46,043 bases of DNA from Deltaproteobacteria bacterium (GCA_016219005.1 JACRCN010000008.1:1-46043), one strand, 5' to 3'. Numbered from the stretch's first letter, positions 17,257-26,275 are shown. Made by a program: numbers and translations. Notes: generated from the sequence alone by a model not told the origin.

Positions 17257-18516
17257 ATGCATGCTGAAATCCTTGCCACCGGCGACGAGATCCGCACCGG
17301 CGCCCTGGTCGATTCCAACTCGGCCTGGATCGCACAGGCGCTCGAGGAAGCCGGCGTCGCCGTGGACCGTCTCAACGGGGTCGGGGACGATCTCGATCGG
17401 CTGACCGGGATCCTGAAGGAGATCGGTGGCCGGGCCGATGTCGCCGTCGTCACCGGGGGGCTGGGACCGACGGTGGACGATCTTTCCGCGCCTGCGGCGG
17501 CCGCTGCCGCAGGCGTAGGGCTGGTCATGGAACCGGCCGCCCTGGCCGCCATCGAGGAGTTTTACCGGCAGCGCAACCGCCCGATGAACCCCTCGGTCCG
17601 GAAGCAGGCTTTTCTGCCCGCGGGCGCGGACATGCTCGCCAATCCGGTCGGCACCGCACCGGGATTCCGCCTGCGGATCGGTCGCTGTGCGTTCTTCTTC
17701 CTGCCGGGCGTGCCGTTCGAGATGAAGCGCATGCTGGCGGACCACGTGCTGCCGCACATCAACCGGATGCGGGGCGGATGCCGCGAAACCCGTCTGATCA
17801 AGACCTTTGCCTGCTTCGGATTGACCGAATCGCTGACCGGCGAACGGGTGGGAGGGATCGAAGAGCGGTTCCCCGGCGTCAAGCTGGGCCTGCGCGCCAA
17901 GTATCCCGAGGTCCAGGTCAAGCTCTACACGAGGGATCCGGTTAAAGCCGAGGCTGTCGGCCGCCTCGATGCGGCTTCGGCTTGGACCCGGGAGCGGATC
18001 AACGATGTGCTCTTCTCCGAGACGGGCGAGTCCATGGAGGCCGCCGTCGGCCGGCTCTTGCGGGAGAAAAAAGCATCTGTAGCCGCGGCCGAAAGCTGCA
18101 CCGGCGGGCTGCTGTCCAGTCTCCTGACCGACGTGCCCGGCAGTTCCGACTATTTCCTGCTGTCGACCGTGACCTACGCCAACGACGCCAAGATGCGCCT
18201 GCTGGGGGTCAACGCAGAGACCCTCGCGCGCAGCGGCGCCGTGCACGAAGACACCGCGCAAGAAATGGCCGAGGGCGTGAGGCGTCTGGCCGGGTCCACC
18301 TACGGACTTTCCACCACCGGGATCGCAGGTCCTGCGGGGGGCACATCCGAGAAACCGGTGGGCACCGTCTGCATCGGGCTTTCCACCCCGGCCCGGACGT
18401 TCGGCTACCGTTTCCACTACACTTACGGCCGGCGGTCGATGAACAAACACATGTTCGCTATGAAGGCCATGGACATCCTGCGCCGGGAGCTGGCAGGCCT
18501 GGTGCATTCGCTTTAG
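17257..18516 (+). CDS. cinA: CinA family protein (nicotinamide-nucleotide amidase)
   Basis: A full-length 419-residue two-domain protein. Residues 1-170 are the MoaB/MogA-like (MoCF) domain: EILATGDEI, VVTGGLGPTVDD and FFLPGVPFEMKRM. Residues about 260-415 are the PncC-type deamidase: AAAESCTGGLLSSLL, STVTYANDAKMRLLGV, TTGIAGPAGGTSEKPVGTV. The enzyme converts nicotinamide mononucleotide to nicotinate mononucleotide and so recycles NAD by-products; some members also have ADP-ribose pyrophosphatase activity in the first domain. It lies 42 bases after the LolB-like gene; the ribosome site is weak, so coupling to upstream translation is possible. Confidence 0.95.
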   Translation: MHAEILATGDEIRTGALVDSNSAWIAQALEEAGVAVDRLNGVGDDLDRLTGILKEIGGRADVAVVTGGLGPTVDDLSAPAAAAAAGVGLVMEPAALAAIEEFYRQRNRPMNPSVRKQAFLPAGADMLANPVGTAPGFRLRIGRCAFFFLPGVPFEMKRMLADHVLPHINRMRGGCRETRLIKTFACFGLTESLTGERVGGIEERFPGVKLGLRAKYPEVQVKLYTRDPVKAEAVGRLDAASAWTRERINDVLFSETGESMEAAVGRLLREKKASVAAAESCTGGLLSSLLTDVPGSSDYFLLSTVTYANDAKMRLLGVNAETLARSGAVHEDTAQEMAEGVRRLAGSTYGLSTTGIAGPAGGTSEKPVGTVCIGLSTPARTFGYRFHYTYGRRSMNKHMFAMKAMDILRRELAGLVHSL

Positions 18517-18574
18517 CCCGAATCATTCAATTTCAATCCTGCCGTTCCTGCTTATCCAGTCGGATGCTGCTTTC

Positions 18575-19864
18575 ATGAGTCTGCTTTCACGGATACTCAA
18601 CCGGGTTACGCCACGTTCATCAGCCGCCGCGCCGGCGCCTTGGCCGCAGGCGCCGCAGTCCATCAGGGTTTCCGGCGGCGATGGCGGCGCGCTGACGATT
18701 CGCGCCGGCTGGCTCATCGACGGCCGGGGCGGGCCGGTGCGGCGCAACGTCCGGATTGTCGCAAAAGACGGGGGCATCGTCGGGCTCTGGGATGCGTCAG
18801 CCGAACCAGAAGGCTTTGCGGCCGAAGTCCTTCCGGACTATAGCGGTTGCACGGTGATCCCCGGCCTGGTCGACAGCCATGTGCACCTGACCCTGAGCGG
18901 TTCGGCGGATGAGGAATTCCGAAAAAGGCTGCGGGCGGCCTCGTATGAAAGCATCCGCCGGGTGATCGGCGATCATTTGCAGGACCACCTGAACCACGGT
19001 GTGGTCGCTGTGCGGGACGGGGGCGGGACTCGCGGCTATGCCCTGAGGTGCGCGCGGGGTTATTCCGGACCCGTGCGTGTGTGCGCCGCCGGCCGGGCCT
19101 GGCACCGGGAAGGCCGCTACGGTCGGCTCATCGGGCGGCCGCCGGGAAAGGGTCTCGGTCTGGCGGAGGCCATTCGTCAGGACGACGAACCGGTGGATCA
19201 CCTAAAGATCGTAAACTCCGGGTTGAACAGCCTGACCGAATACGGGAAACAGAGTGCGCCGCAATTCGACCTGAGACAGATGTCCGCCGCCGTAAAGGCC
19301 GCCGCGGAGCGGGGGCTGTCGATCATGGTGCATGCGAACGGAGCCGAGCCCGTGCGGATTGCGGTCGCGGCCGTTTGCCGGTCGATCGAACACGGGTTTT
19401 TCATGGGCAAGGACAACTTGGCTCGCATGGCGGACCAGGGCGTGACCTGGGTCCCCACCGTCGTTACGATGTCGGCGTATGCCCGGATTTTTGAGCAAAC
19501 CGGTCGCAACCCCGACGTTGCCCTCAGGACGCTCGATCATCAGCTCGAGCAGCTCGCGATCGCGCGCCTCCGGGGGGTGAGGCTGGCGTTGGGCACGGAT
19601 TCCGGCAGCCCCGGTGTCGATCACGGTGCGGCGGTCATCGAAGAAATGAAGCACTTGATGCAGGCCGGGTATTCCCTTCCGGAAGCCATCCATTGCGCCA
19701 CACTAAACGGGGCGCGTCTGATCGGCGGCGAATTCGGGCTGATCGAGCCGGGCAGACCGGCGACGTTTGTGATCGTGGAGGGTGGTCCATCCACGCTGCC
19801 GGAAGGTTTAAGGAAAATCAGGGCGGTCTTCATCTGCGGGATCAAGCAATTCGAGGCCGGCTGA
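18575..19864 (+). CDS. Metal-dependent amidohydrolase (imidazolonepropionase/prolidase-like)
   Basis: A 429-residue TIM-barrel hydrolase. Metal ligands are visible in order: DSHVHL (residues about 104-109), a Lys in DHLKIVNSG that would be carbamylated, His in MVHANG, His in IEHGFF, and Asp in GTDSGSPG. The N-terminal and C-terminal strands (LTIRAGWLIDGRG, GRPATFVIVEGG) form the small beta domain. No signal peptide is seen, so it acts in the cytoplasm. The substrate cannot be told; relatives cleave cyclic amides or Xaa-Pro dipeptides. It ends the plus-strand string and is convergent with the SDR gene. Confidence 0.9.
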   Translation: MSLLSRILNRVTPRSSAAAPAPWPQAPQSIRVSGGDGGALTIRAGWLIDGRGGPVRRNVRIVAKDGGIVGLWDASAEPEGFAAEVLPDYSGCTVIPGLVDSHVHLTLSGSADEEFRKRLRAASYESIRRVIGDHLQDHLNHGVVAVRDGGGTRGYALRCARGYSGPVRVCAAGRAWHREGRYGRLIGRPPGKGLGLAEAIRQDDEPVDHLKIVNSGLNSLTEYGKQSAPQFDLRQMSAAVKAAAERGLSIMVHANGAEPVRIAVAAVCRSIEHGFFMGKDNLARMADQGVTWVPTVVTMSAYARIFEQTGRNPDVALRTLDHQLEQLAIARLRGVRLALGTDSGSPGVDHGAAVIEEMKHLMQAGYSLPEAIHCATLNGARLIGGEFGLIEPGRPATFVIVEGGPSTLPEGLRKIRAVFICGIKQFEAG

Positions 19865-19931
19865 TCGTGCTCGGCCATGATAACGACTGGAATCGAAGCG
19901 GGCTCGCACGAACATCCGATCGCTTTATCGT

Positions 19932-20894
19932 TTATGTGTAACGTTGGGGATGCATCTTCATTTCTTCCAGGAAATCTTCCACGATCCGCTCCGGATCGTA
20001 TTCGGGCTTCCATCCCCACTCTTTGCGTGCGACACCGTCGTCCAAGGGCTTCGTGAATCCGTCGATGATCTTCTGGCGTTTCTCATCGACCTGGAACTCT
20101 ATCCTGGCCCCCGGAACCTTTGACCTCACCAGATCCACCAATTCTTGCGCACTGGCAGCGGGCGTTGGGCCGGCAATGATGTAGTTCACCATTTTGATGT
20201 GTTCTACGGGCGCTGTCCCCAGCATCACAATCGCCCGGGCAGAGTCCTTGAAGTACATGACCGGGCAACGGGTCTCCGGTTTCACGTACATGATATACGG
20301 CTTGCCCTTGGCGCATTCTTCTATCACCCAGGCGTTATACTGGACGATGCCCGGCGTCTTCACCCCCGGCCCCACAATCGAGGGATAGCGAACCCCCCGG
20401 AAATCCAGGTCGTACTTGCGCTTGTAGAACTGGCCCAGCAGTTCCGAGAAGACTTTGGTGCAGCCATAGAAAAGCTGAGGACGCTGCAATGTGTAATCAT
20501 CCACGACGGGCTCACGGACGTCTATGCCATAGGTGGCGATGGTGCTGGCAAAGAGCACTTGGACCACATCCAACAACCGTGCCGCCTCCAACACGTGGAA
20601 TGTCCCCATGGCGTTGGCCCGGAAGGAAGCTGCCGGGTCAGCATCAGAAGGCACCGAGAGCATGCCCCCCATGTGATAGATCACCTTGGGCCGGAACGTT
20701 TTGACCACGTTCAACACGTGGCTGAAGTTACCCAGATCCCCACGAACCACCTCCACCTGGTCCGCCACGTCATCGAGCAGCTTCGTGGATGGGTTGATAT
20801 CAAAGACCACCACCCCCTTTTCGCCCTGTTCGAGGAGCAGGCGCACCACCTGTGCCCCAATGAATCCGGTTCCGCCTGTGACCAATACGCTCAT
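19932..20894 (-). CDS. Epimerase-type L-threonine 3-dehydrogenase-like SDR
   Basis: A 320-residue extended short-chain dehydrogenase: the NAD site VTGGTGFIGAQVV, the catalytic Ser/Tyr-Lys set (FASTIATYG; FYGCTKVFSELL), and a C-terminal part with FRGVRYPSIVGPG, KPETRCPVMYFKDSARA and DDGVARKEWGWKPEYD. This pattern matches the epimerase-like threonine dehydrogenases, which turn L-threonine into 2-amino-3-ketobutyrate, more than it matches sugar epimerases. It is the last gene of the TRAP/BKACE operon, 46 bases after the hydroxyacyl-CoA dehydrogenase. There it may oxidise a beta-hydroxy acid other than threonine; the substrate is inferred only. Confidence 0.85.
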   Translation of the reverse strand: MSVLVTGGTGFIGAQVVRLLLEQGEKGVVVFDINPSTKLLDDVADQVEVVRGDLGNFSHVLNVVKTFRPKVIYHMGGMLSVPSDADPAASFRANAMGTFHVLEAARLLDVVQVLFASTIATYGIDVREPVVDDYTLQRPQLFYGCTKVFSELLGQFYKRKYDLDFRGVRYPSIVGPGVKTPGIVQYNAWVIEECAKGKPYIMYVKPETRCPVMYFKDSARAIVMLGTAPVEHIKMVNYIIAGPTPAASAQELVDLVRSKVPGARIEFQVDEKRQKIIDGFTKPLDDGVARKEWGWKPEYDPERIVEDFLEEMKMHPQRYT

Positions 20895-20940
20895 GACCGT
20901 CTCCGATCTCGTGCAAGAAGCCAGCCTGCATCCGGGATGG

Positions 20941-21903
20941 CTATTTGTTCCAGTAATCGGCCCTCAGTCTTTCCAGAAACTCCTTATCCCGTTTACGAAC
21001 CGTTTCATCAAGCTCCGCCCTGGAGGAATCCAAAGTATAATCGTAAAATCCCTTGCCGCTCTTGATCCCGTAGTGGCCTTGAGCGACCAGGTTTTGGAGT
21101 GCCTTGGGCGGTTCAGTCATGCTTTGAATCTGGGGAGCCAGGTTCTCGCACACCTTGAGCCAGATATCCAATCCTCCCAGATCCATGGTGAGCAACATCC
21201 CGATGCTGGCCAGGCGAAACCCGATGCTGCCCTTGATCGCCTGGTCGATGTCCGCGGCGCTGGCCACTCCTTTTTCATAGAGGTCGATGACCTCCCGGGC
21301 CATGGCCGCCTGGATCCGATTCACCAGGAAGCCCGGCAGCTCCAGGTTGATCTTCACCGGCAGCTTTCTGATCCGGCTCAGAAGACGGATCGTTGTCGTC
21401 ACCGTCGCGTCGCTGGTCTGCTCGCCTTTCACCACTTCCACCGTGGGGACGATGTGGGGGGGATTGAACCAATGGGTGATGACCAGCCGATCCTTTTTTT
21501 TCACACGGGCGCCGATGTCCGTCATCATCAGCGAAGAAGTGTTGCTGGCGATGATGGCATCCGCATGGCAAAAGGATTCCACGCGTTGGAATAGGTCCTG
21601 TTTGACTGCCAGATTCTCAGGCGCGGCTTCAACGATGAAGTCGCTGCCCTGCGCGGCGGCCTGCAGTTCAGTGGTGGTGGTGAGTCTCTGGAGGGCCGGC
21701 TCGATCTCGTGCTTCTTCAGAAGGCCCCGATCATGAAACAGCTCCAGGTTCTTCTCGATATGTGCCCGGGCCGTGTCCAGAATCGGTCCTTTGAGGTCAT
21801 AGAGACGGACCGGATAGCCGTTCATGAGAAACGCTTGGGCGATCCCGTGTCCCATGATGCCTGCGCCAAGGACTGCGATGGTCCGGATGCCTTCGAACTT
21901 CAT
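20941..21903 (-). CDS. 3-hydroxyacyl-CoA dehydrogenase-type NAD enzyme
   Basis: The start at 21903 (GGAGG six bases upstream of the ATG) gives 320 residues. The N-terminal Rossmann motif is VLGAGIMGHGIAQAF; the catalytic Ser-His-Glu-Asn set is indicated by ASNTSSL, THWFNPP and the ENLAVK/VNRIQAAMARE regions. The C-terminal dimerisation domain ends with GIKSGKGFYDY. By family it oxidises 3-hydroxyacyl-CoA, or free 3-hydroxy acids, with NAD. Beside a beta-keto-acid cleavage enzyme it would supply the keto substrate. It lies 57 bases after the BKACE gene in the same operon. Confidence 0.92.
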   Translation of the reverse strand: MKFEGIRTIAVLGAGIMGHGIAQAFLMNGYPVRLYDLKGPILDTARAHIEKNLELFHDRGLLKKHEIEPALQRLTTTTELQAAAQGSDFIVEAAPENLAVKQDLFQRVESFCHADAIIASNTSSLMMTDIGARVKKKDRLVITHWFNPPHIVPTVEVVKGEQTSDATVTTTIRLLSRIRKLPVKINLELPGFLVNRIQAAMAREVIDLYEKGVASAADIDQAIKGSIGFRLASIGMLLTMDLGGLDIWLKVCENLAPQIQSMTEPPKALQNLVAQGHYGIKSGKGFYDYTLDSSRAELDETVRKRDKEFLERLRADYWNK

Positions 21904-21960
21904 TCTGCCTCCACTCTCGCAGGTAATAGAAGCGGGATGCTGACGTCCGCCGTTCACACG

Positions 21961-22881
21961 CTAATAGTTTACCTGATCCAACCCCTTCAGGCCGAGGGTT
22001 TGCCGGGCCTCATCCGGTGTTGCGGGTTCGATCCCGAGCTCCCGGGCAATCCTGACAATCTTCTCCGCCTGTTCGGCATTGCTCCTGGCCATGCGGCCCT
22101 TTTCCAGATAAAGGCTGTCTTCAAGGCCCACGCGCACATTTCCGCCCATGAGAAGGGCCATGGTGCACATGTTCATCTGGTGGCGGCCTGCCGCGCACAC
22201 AGACCATCTAAAATCGCCGATGGCGGCCCGTGCTGTCTGATACAGGAACATCACGTTTTCCAACGAGGGCTGGATGGCTCCGAGGATCCCTAAAACGAAC
22301 TGGAGGTAGACCGGCTTCCGGAGATGACCGGCCTCGATCATGTAAGCGACATTGTTGATCATCCCCACGTCGTAGATCTCGATCTCGGGCTTTGTCCCGC
22401 TCTCCCGGAAGTAACCGCAGAACTCCCCGAGCGTCTTGAAGGTATTGGGGAAAATGAAGTCCTCGGTCATGCCGAGATAGTGCGGCTCCCAGGGGAACTT
22501 CCACTCCTTGTAACGGGAGAGCTGCGGAAACAGGGCGAAGTTGATAGACCCGAAGTTGAGCGAGGCCAACTCCGGCTTGAATGCCCGGACCGAGACCGAG
22601 CGCTGCTCTACCGTCATTCCCAGACCAGCGCCGGTGCTCAGACAAAGGACGATGTTGCAGCGGGACTTAATGTCGGTGATCACTTCCTTGAAGAGGTCGA
22701 CGGAAACAGACGGCATGCCGGTTTGAGGATCTCGCACGTGGATGTGGGCCACGGCCGCCCCGGCCTCGTAGGCCCGCACCGCTTCATCCGCGATCTCTTT
22801 CGGGGTGATGGGCAGATGAGGACTCATGGTCGGGGTGTGGATACTTCCCGTGATCGCTGTGGTTATGATGGCTTTTGGCAT
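21961..22881 (-). CDS. BKACE (DUF849) beta-keto acid cleavage enzyme
   Basis: A 306-residue TIM-barrel enzyme of the Kce family, which converts a beta-keto acid plus acetyl-CoA into acetoacetate and a new acyl-CoA. The zinc ligands His46 and His48 appear in AHIHVRD at the same numbers as in Kce; a third ligand Glu is in VRVGLEDSLYL near residue 232. CLSTGAG occupies the usual STG motif. The start at 22881 is set by MPKAIITTAITG. The substrate of BKACE members is diverse (3-keto-5-aminohexanoate, dehydrocarnitine and others) and cannot be read from the sequence. It is flanked by a TRAP transporter and two dehydrogenases. Confidence 0.92.
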   Translation of the reverse strand: MPKAIITTAITGSIHTPTMSPHLPITPKEIADEAVRAYEAGAAVAHIHVRDPQTGMPSVSVDLFKEVITDIKSRCNIVLCLSTGAGLGMTVEQRSVSVRAFKPELASLNFGSINFALFPQLSRYKEWKFPWEPHYLGMTEDFIFPNTFKTLGEFCGYFRESGTKPEIEIYDVGMINNVAYMIEAGHLRKPVYLQFVLGILGAIQPSLENVMFLYQTARAAIGDFRWSVCAAGRHQMNMCTMALLMGGNVRVGLEDSLYLEKGRMARSNAEQAEKIVRIARELGIEPATPDEARQTLGLKGLDQVNY

Positions 22882-22916
22882 TCCATTCTCCGCAAAATTT
22901 TCATGAAATGTTCGGG

Positions 22917-24236
22917 CTAATGGGACAACACCCTTGGCAGCCAGAGGCACACGTCAGGAAAAACGATGCAAAGCAGTGTGATCGCCAGTTGCAGGAGGAC
23001 GAAAGGCACGACCCCTCGGTAGATGTCATTGAGGGGGATATCCGGTGCGATCCCCTTCAGGTAGAAAATGGAGTATGCGAAGGGGGGTGACAGGAACGAT
23101 ATCTGCAGGCTGATGCAGACCACGAGACCCACCCACAGGGGGTCGAACTTCAGATTGAAGAGGACGGGGGCGAAAATCGGCACCATGATCATGAGGATAC
23201 CGATCCAGTCGATGAAGCACCCCAGGATCAGGATGATGGTCAGCAGCGCGGCGAATATTCCCCAGGGGCCAAAGCCGAGACCGAGCAGCAGATCCGTGAT
23301 GACCTGGCCGCACCCGGCGTTCAAGAAGGCCCCCGTGAATATGTTGGAGGCGATGGCGATGAAGATGATCATGGCGGTGATGCGGAGCGTCAGGTAGCAA
23401 TTTTCTTTGAAGGACGTCCACGTGGTGGTGCGGTAGATAAGCCCCATGGCGATGGCACCGATGGACCCCAAAGCACCGGCCTCGGTGGGCGATGCCACTC
23501 CCGCAAAGAGGGATCCCAGAACGAGGCATACCAGGCCCAGCGGCGGACACAGATATTTCACGCCCTGAACAGCAGATTCCCTGGAGAAGAACTTCAGGGC
23601 CATCTCCCTGGGCAGGCTGGGTCCCATCTCGGGGGAGATGACGGTCCGAATGATGACGTAGACAATATAGGAGAGTCCCAGGAGTATGCCCGGAATGAAT
23701 GCGCCCGCATACATGTCCACCACGGATACCCCGGCCATCGGGGCATACAGGATGAGCATGACGCTGGGGGGAATCAGGATTCCCAGGGTGCCGCCGGCGC
23801 AGACCACACCGCTGGCTAACGCCATGGAATAGCGGGCGTTGCGCATGGAAGGTATGGCCAGAAGGCCGATGGCCGTTTCCGAGGCCCCCACCACACCGAC
23901 GCACGCCGCGAACATCATGGCCAGCGTAATGGTGGCAACGGCCAGCCCGCCCTTGAGCCCGGCCATCCACCTCTGGAGAACGATGAACGCCCGCTCGGCC
24001 ACTCCCGAGCTTCCCATCATGGCCCCCATGAAGATGAAGAGGGGGACTGCGGCCAGGATGTATTCCGAGAGCGTACCGTTGATGACCCGTTGCGGGATCA
24101 TATAGAGAAAAGCGTTGCCTCCGGTCAGGTACCCGAAGAGAAGGCCCATGGTACCAATACCGAAAGCAAGGGGGAAGCCTGCCAGGAGGATAAACAGGCT
24201 GAGAAGCATCAGGACGGTGGTAAGCTCAGGACTCAT
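22917..24236 (-). CDS. dctM: TRAP transporter large permease (DctM)
   Basis: The start at 24236 (MSPELTTVLM) overlaps the end of dctQ by 11 bases. The 439-residue protein has about twelve to thirteen hydrophobic segments and typical DctM landmarks: FPLAFGIGTMGLLFGYL, PLFIFMGAMMGSSGVAERAF, GVVGASETAIGLLAIPSM, and CAGGTLGILIPPSVMLILY. It imports an organic acid across the inner membrane with sodium, as the second half of a DctQ-DctM unit fed by the binding protein at 24837-25889. Confidence 0.96.
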   Translation of the reverse strand: MSPELTTVLMLLSLFILLAGFPLAFGIGTMGLLFGYLTGGNAFLYMIPQRVINGTLSEYILAAVPLFIFMGAMMGSSGVAERAFIVLQRWMAGLKGGLAVATITLAMMFAACVGVVGASETAIGLLAIPSMRNARYSMALASGVVCAGGTLGILIPPSVMLILYAPMAGVSVVDMYAGAFIPGILLGLSYIVYVIIRTVISPEMGPSLPREMALKFFSRESAVQGVKYLCPPLGLVCLVLGSLFAGVASPTEAGALGSIGAIAMGLIYRTTTWTSFKENCYLTLRITAMIIFIAIASNIFTGAFLNAGCGQVITDLLLGLGFGPWGIFAALLTIILILGCFIDWIGILMIMVPIFAPVLFNLKFDPLWVGLVVCISLQISFLSPPFAYSIFYLKGIAPDIPLNDIYRGVVPFVLLQLAITLLCIVFPDVCLWLPRVLSH

Positions 24237-24738
24237 GGGCCCCTCCCTGGATGGCGACACGCAAGGCGCGTAAGAAGTTCACCAGCCCCTGAAAGATGAA
24301 CAGAACGAATCCGAAAGTGATTATCAGCTTGAACGGCGCCAGCTTGGGACGCCACACGCTCACCGAGGATGCCTCTCCGGACTGGAGGGACCACAACGTA
24401 TGCTCCCCGCACTTGTACGTGAGGACAATGAGAAAAGGGAAGAACAGCAGGAGATAGCAGACAACGTCGACCCACGCCTTCGCCCTGGGCGACAGTTTGG
24501 CGTAGATCATGTCCATCCGCACATGGGCCTTGACTTTCTCGCAGTACGCTACACCCAGCATGGCGTAGGCACCATAAACCATGTAGGTGAGCTCGAAGCC
24601 CCACGCCGTCGGTTTATTGAAGATGTAGCGCATGGCCACGTCATAACAAATGGCGATCACCAGCCCCGCCATGAAGAAGCTGGCCAGCTTTCCCGTCCAC
24701 TCGCTGAGCGCATCGATGAAACGGAAGACCTTTTCCAT
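24226..24738 (-). CDS. dctQ: TRAP transporter small permease (DctQ)
   Basis: A 170-residue protein with four membrane segments (about 15-35, 48-66, 88-108, 132-156). The RYIFNKPTAWGFELTYMVYG and HVRMDMIYAKLSPRAKAW motifs are typical. It lies 98 bases after dctP and overlaps dctM, so the order P-Q-M is that of a standard TRAP operon. Confidence 0.95.
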   Translation of the reverse strand: MEKVFRFIDALSEWTGKLASFFMAGLVIAICYDVAMRYIFNKPTAWGFELTYMVYGAYAMLGVAYCEKVKAHVRMDMIYAKLSPRAKAWVDVVCYLLLFFPFLIVLTYKCGEHTLWSLQSGEASSVSVWRPKLAPFKLIITFGFVLFIFQGLVNFLRALRVAIQGGAHES

Positions 24739-24836
24739 GCAGGTTCCCCCCGTGCAAACGGATTCGAGGGCTATATCCCGATGGGTGTCCCCGGGATCAT
24801 AGCCCTCTCACAGACATCGCGATCGATTTTCCGCTC

Positions 24837-25889
24837 TTAGTGGGGCAGCGAAAACCGTTTGCTGTATGGATACCACTTCTCGCCGAAGTCCTTCTGGGAC
24901 TTCCACACCTTGCCGAAGAATTCATCCTTGGCGCTCATTTCGTCCAAGTAAACAGAAGCCCACTTCATGAAAGTCTTCACGGTCTCCGGGTCCACCTCGA
25001 CGATCTCGATGCCCTTTTCCTTGAAAAAAGCCATGGCCTCGATGCTCTTGGATTCCATCCAGAGCCAGTTCTGGAGCCGGCTCTTCCACATGGCTGCGTC
25101 CACCAGTACCTTCAGATCCGCCGGGAGGGCTTCCCAGGCCTTCTTGTTGACAACGACTTCCAATTGAGATGCCGGCTGGTGAACCCCTGGAAGATGAAGG
25201 TACTTGCAGACCTCCCAGATGCCCAGGCCCTTGTCGAAAGAAGGAATGCTGTATTCCGCGGCATCGATGACGCCCCGCTGCAGGTTGGGCATGATCTCGC
25301 CGGCCGGCATGAACACGACGGAGAGCCCGTTTCTGGTCATGACATCCCCCATGACGGGCATCATGCGAAACTTGATGCCCTTGAAATCCTCGATCTTGCG
25401 AAGGGGTTTCTTGGACCACATGAAGATCTCCATGGCCAGGGGCGCAGCGATAAATACCTTCACATTGTACTTGTACTTGTCGTACATCTCCTGGTACAGT
25501 TCCTTGCCTCCGCCATGTTCGAGCCACATCTGCATATCCAGGGCATTCATACCCCCCGGAGCGGCTGTGAAAAGCGGCGCCACGGGGATCTTCCCCACCC
25601 ATTGCCCCGTGTAACCGAAATTGGCTTCATACACCCCGTCGCTCACGGCCTTGAGTCCTTCGAAGGGCGGGACCAAAGCGCCGGCCGGGAAGACTTCCCA
25701 AACCAGCCTGCCGCCGGTCAGGTTCTTGACCTCTTCCGCCGTGCGTTGAAGGGTCTCATGGTAAAGCATCCCGGCCGGGACAAATCCCTGAACTTTCCAC
25801 TTGATGACCTTCTCTTGGGCCAGAGCCGGTACCATCAGTGCGATCATGACCACAATGGTGAAGACGCCTGCAAACATTTTTCTTCTCAT
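24837..25889 (-). CDS. dctP: TRAP transporter substrate-binding protein (DctP)
   Basis: A 350-residue periplasmic protein with a clear signal peptide (MRRKMFAGVFTIVVMIALMV, cleavage after ALA near residue 24). The start is fixed by GGAAGGAGG seven bases before the ATG. The mature fold has the DctP hallmarks FKGIKFRMMPVMGDVMTRNG, whose Arg (about 176) binds the carboxylate, and NLQRGVIDAAEYS. The type resembles TakP/DctP7 proteins that bind keto acids or other organic anions; the ligand is not known. It begins the catabolic operon that continues to 19932. Confidence 0.95.
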   Translation of the reverse strand: MRRKMFAGVFTIVVMIALMVPALAQEKVIKWKVQGFVPAGMLYHETLQRTAEEVKNLTGGRLVWEVFPAGALVPPFEGLKAVSDGVYEANFGYTGQWVGKIPVAPLFTAAPGGMNALDMQMWLEHGGGKELYQEMYDKYKYNVKVFIAAPLAMEIFMWSKKPLRKIEDFKGIKFRMMPVMGDVMTRNGLSVVFMPAGEIMPNLQRGVIDAAEYSIPSFDKGLGIWEVCKYLHLPGVHQPASQLEVVVNKKAWEALPADLKVLVDAAMWKSRLQNWLWMESKSIEAMAFFKEKGIEIVEVDPETVKTFMKWASVYLDEMSAKDEFFGKVWKSQKDFGEKWYPYSKRFSLPH

Positions 25890-26028
25890 GGCAACTTCCT
25901 CCTTCCCCCGTAGTTGTTCCGATGTTACTGGGCAGCAAAAAAGTTTGCCGCTTTACTACCCTCGAGAGGTGCAAGTCAGAGAGTCCAAAACGCTGTGCAC
26001 CCTGGCTGACGGCCAGATGCCTGTTATT

Positions 26029-26053
26029 CGACAACCGGTTAATCGAATTGTCG
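26029..26053. promoter_or_regulatory. Imperfect palindrome upstream of the TRAP/BKACE operon
   Basis: Arms CGACAA and TTGTCG are perfect and 13 bases apart; the inner bases are only partly symmetric. It is 140 bases before the dctP start, in the right place for a regulator of the operon. No regulator gene is in the operon. Confidence 0.35.
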
Positions 26054-26066
26054 CAATCGCCTGCCG

Positions 26067-26244
26067 GAGGCTTGATAGAAGGGGTTTCTCCTGCGGTAAA
26101 CGCCTGGAGGCTGGATGGTAAAAGGCACTGTGGGCGTATTGATGGGACAACATGTAGCCACCTCAACAGATCGCGGTTGGCCTGCTCGATCGACTCAAAC
26201 CCGTAGCCGTACCAGAAGCGCTCGTGGACGTAATCGATGGGCTG
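26067..26244 (-). mobile_element. IS21-like transposase remnant
   Basis: The minus strand reads IDYVHERFWYGYGFESIEQ and ANRDLLRWL (26244-26155), the motif near the end of the IS21 IstA integrase core. After one frame change it continues with LPQEKPLLSSL (about 26099-26067), matching the usual EKPLL ending. Both sides are cut by stops. It is a decayed fragment, not a working gene. Confidence 0.65.
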
Positions 26245-26256
26245 CTACACTTTGTC

Positions 26257-26275
26257 ATTCATCTATTGGATGAAT
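26257..26275. repeat. Perfect inverted repeat in intergenic DNA
   Basis: ATTCATC and GATGAAT flank a five-base loop (TATTG). It lies between the IS21 fragment and the hydrolase 3' end. It could be a weak operator or part of an element end; no T run follows. Confidence 0.35.

Noticed and set aside
16297-18507. A 736-codon open frame antisense to the LolB-like and cinA genes
   Set aside because: It is antisense to well-recognised genes and is of the kind that arises in GC-rich codon usage. No family or ribosome site supports it.
24840-25913. A 357-codon plus-strand frame opposite dctP
   Set aside because: Shadow of a clear signal-peptide-bearing binding protein on the minus strand.
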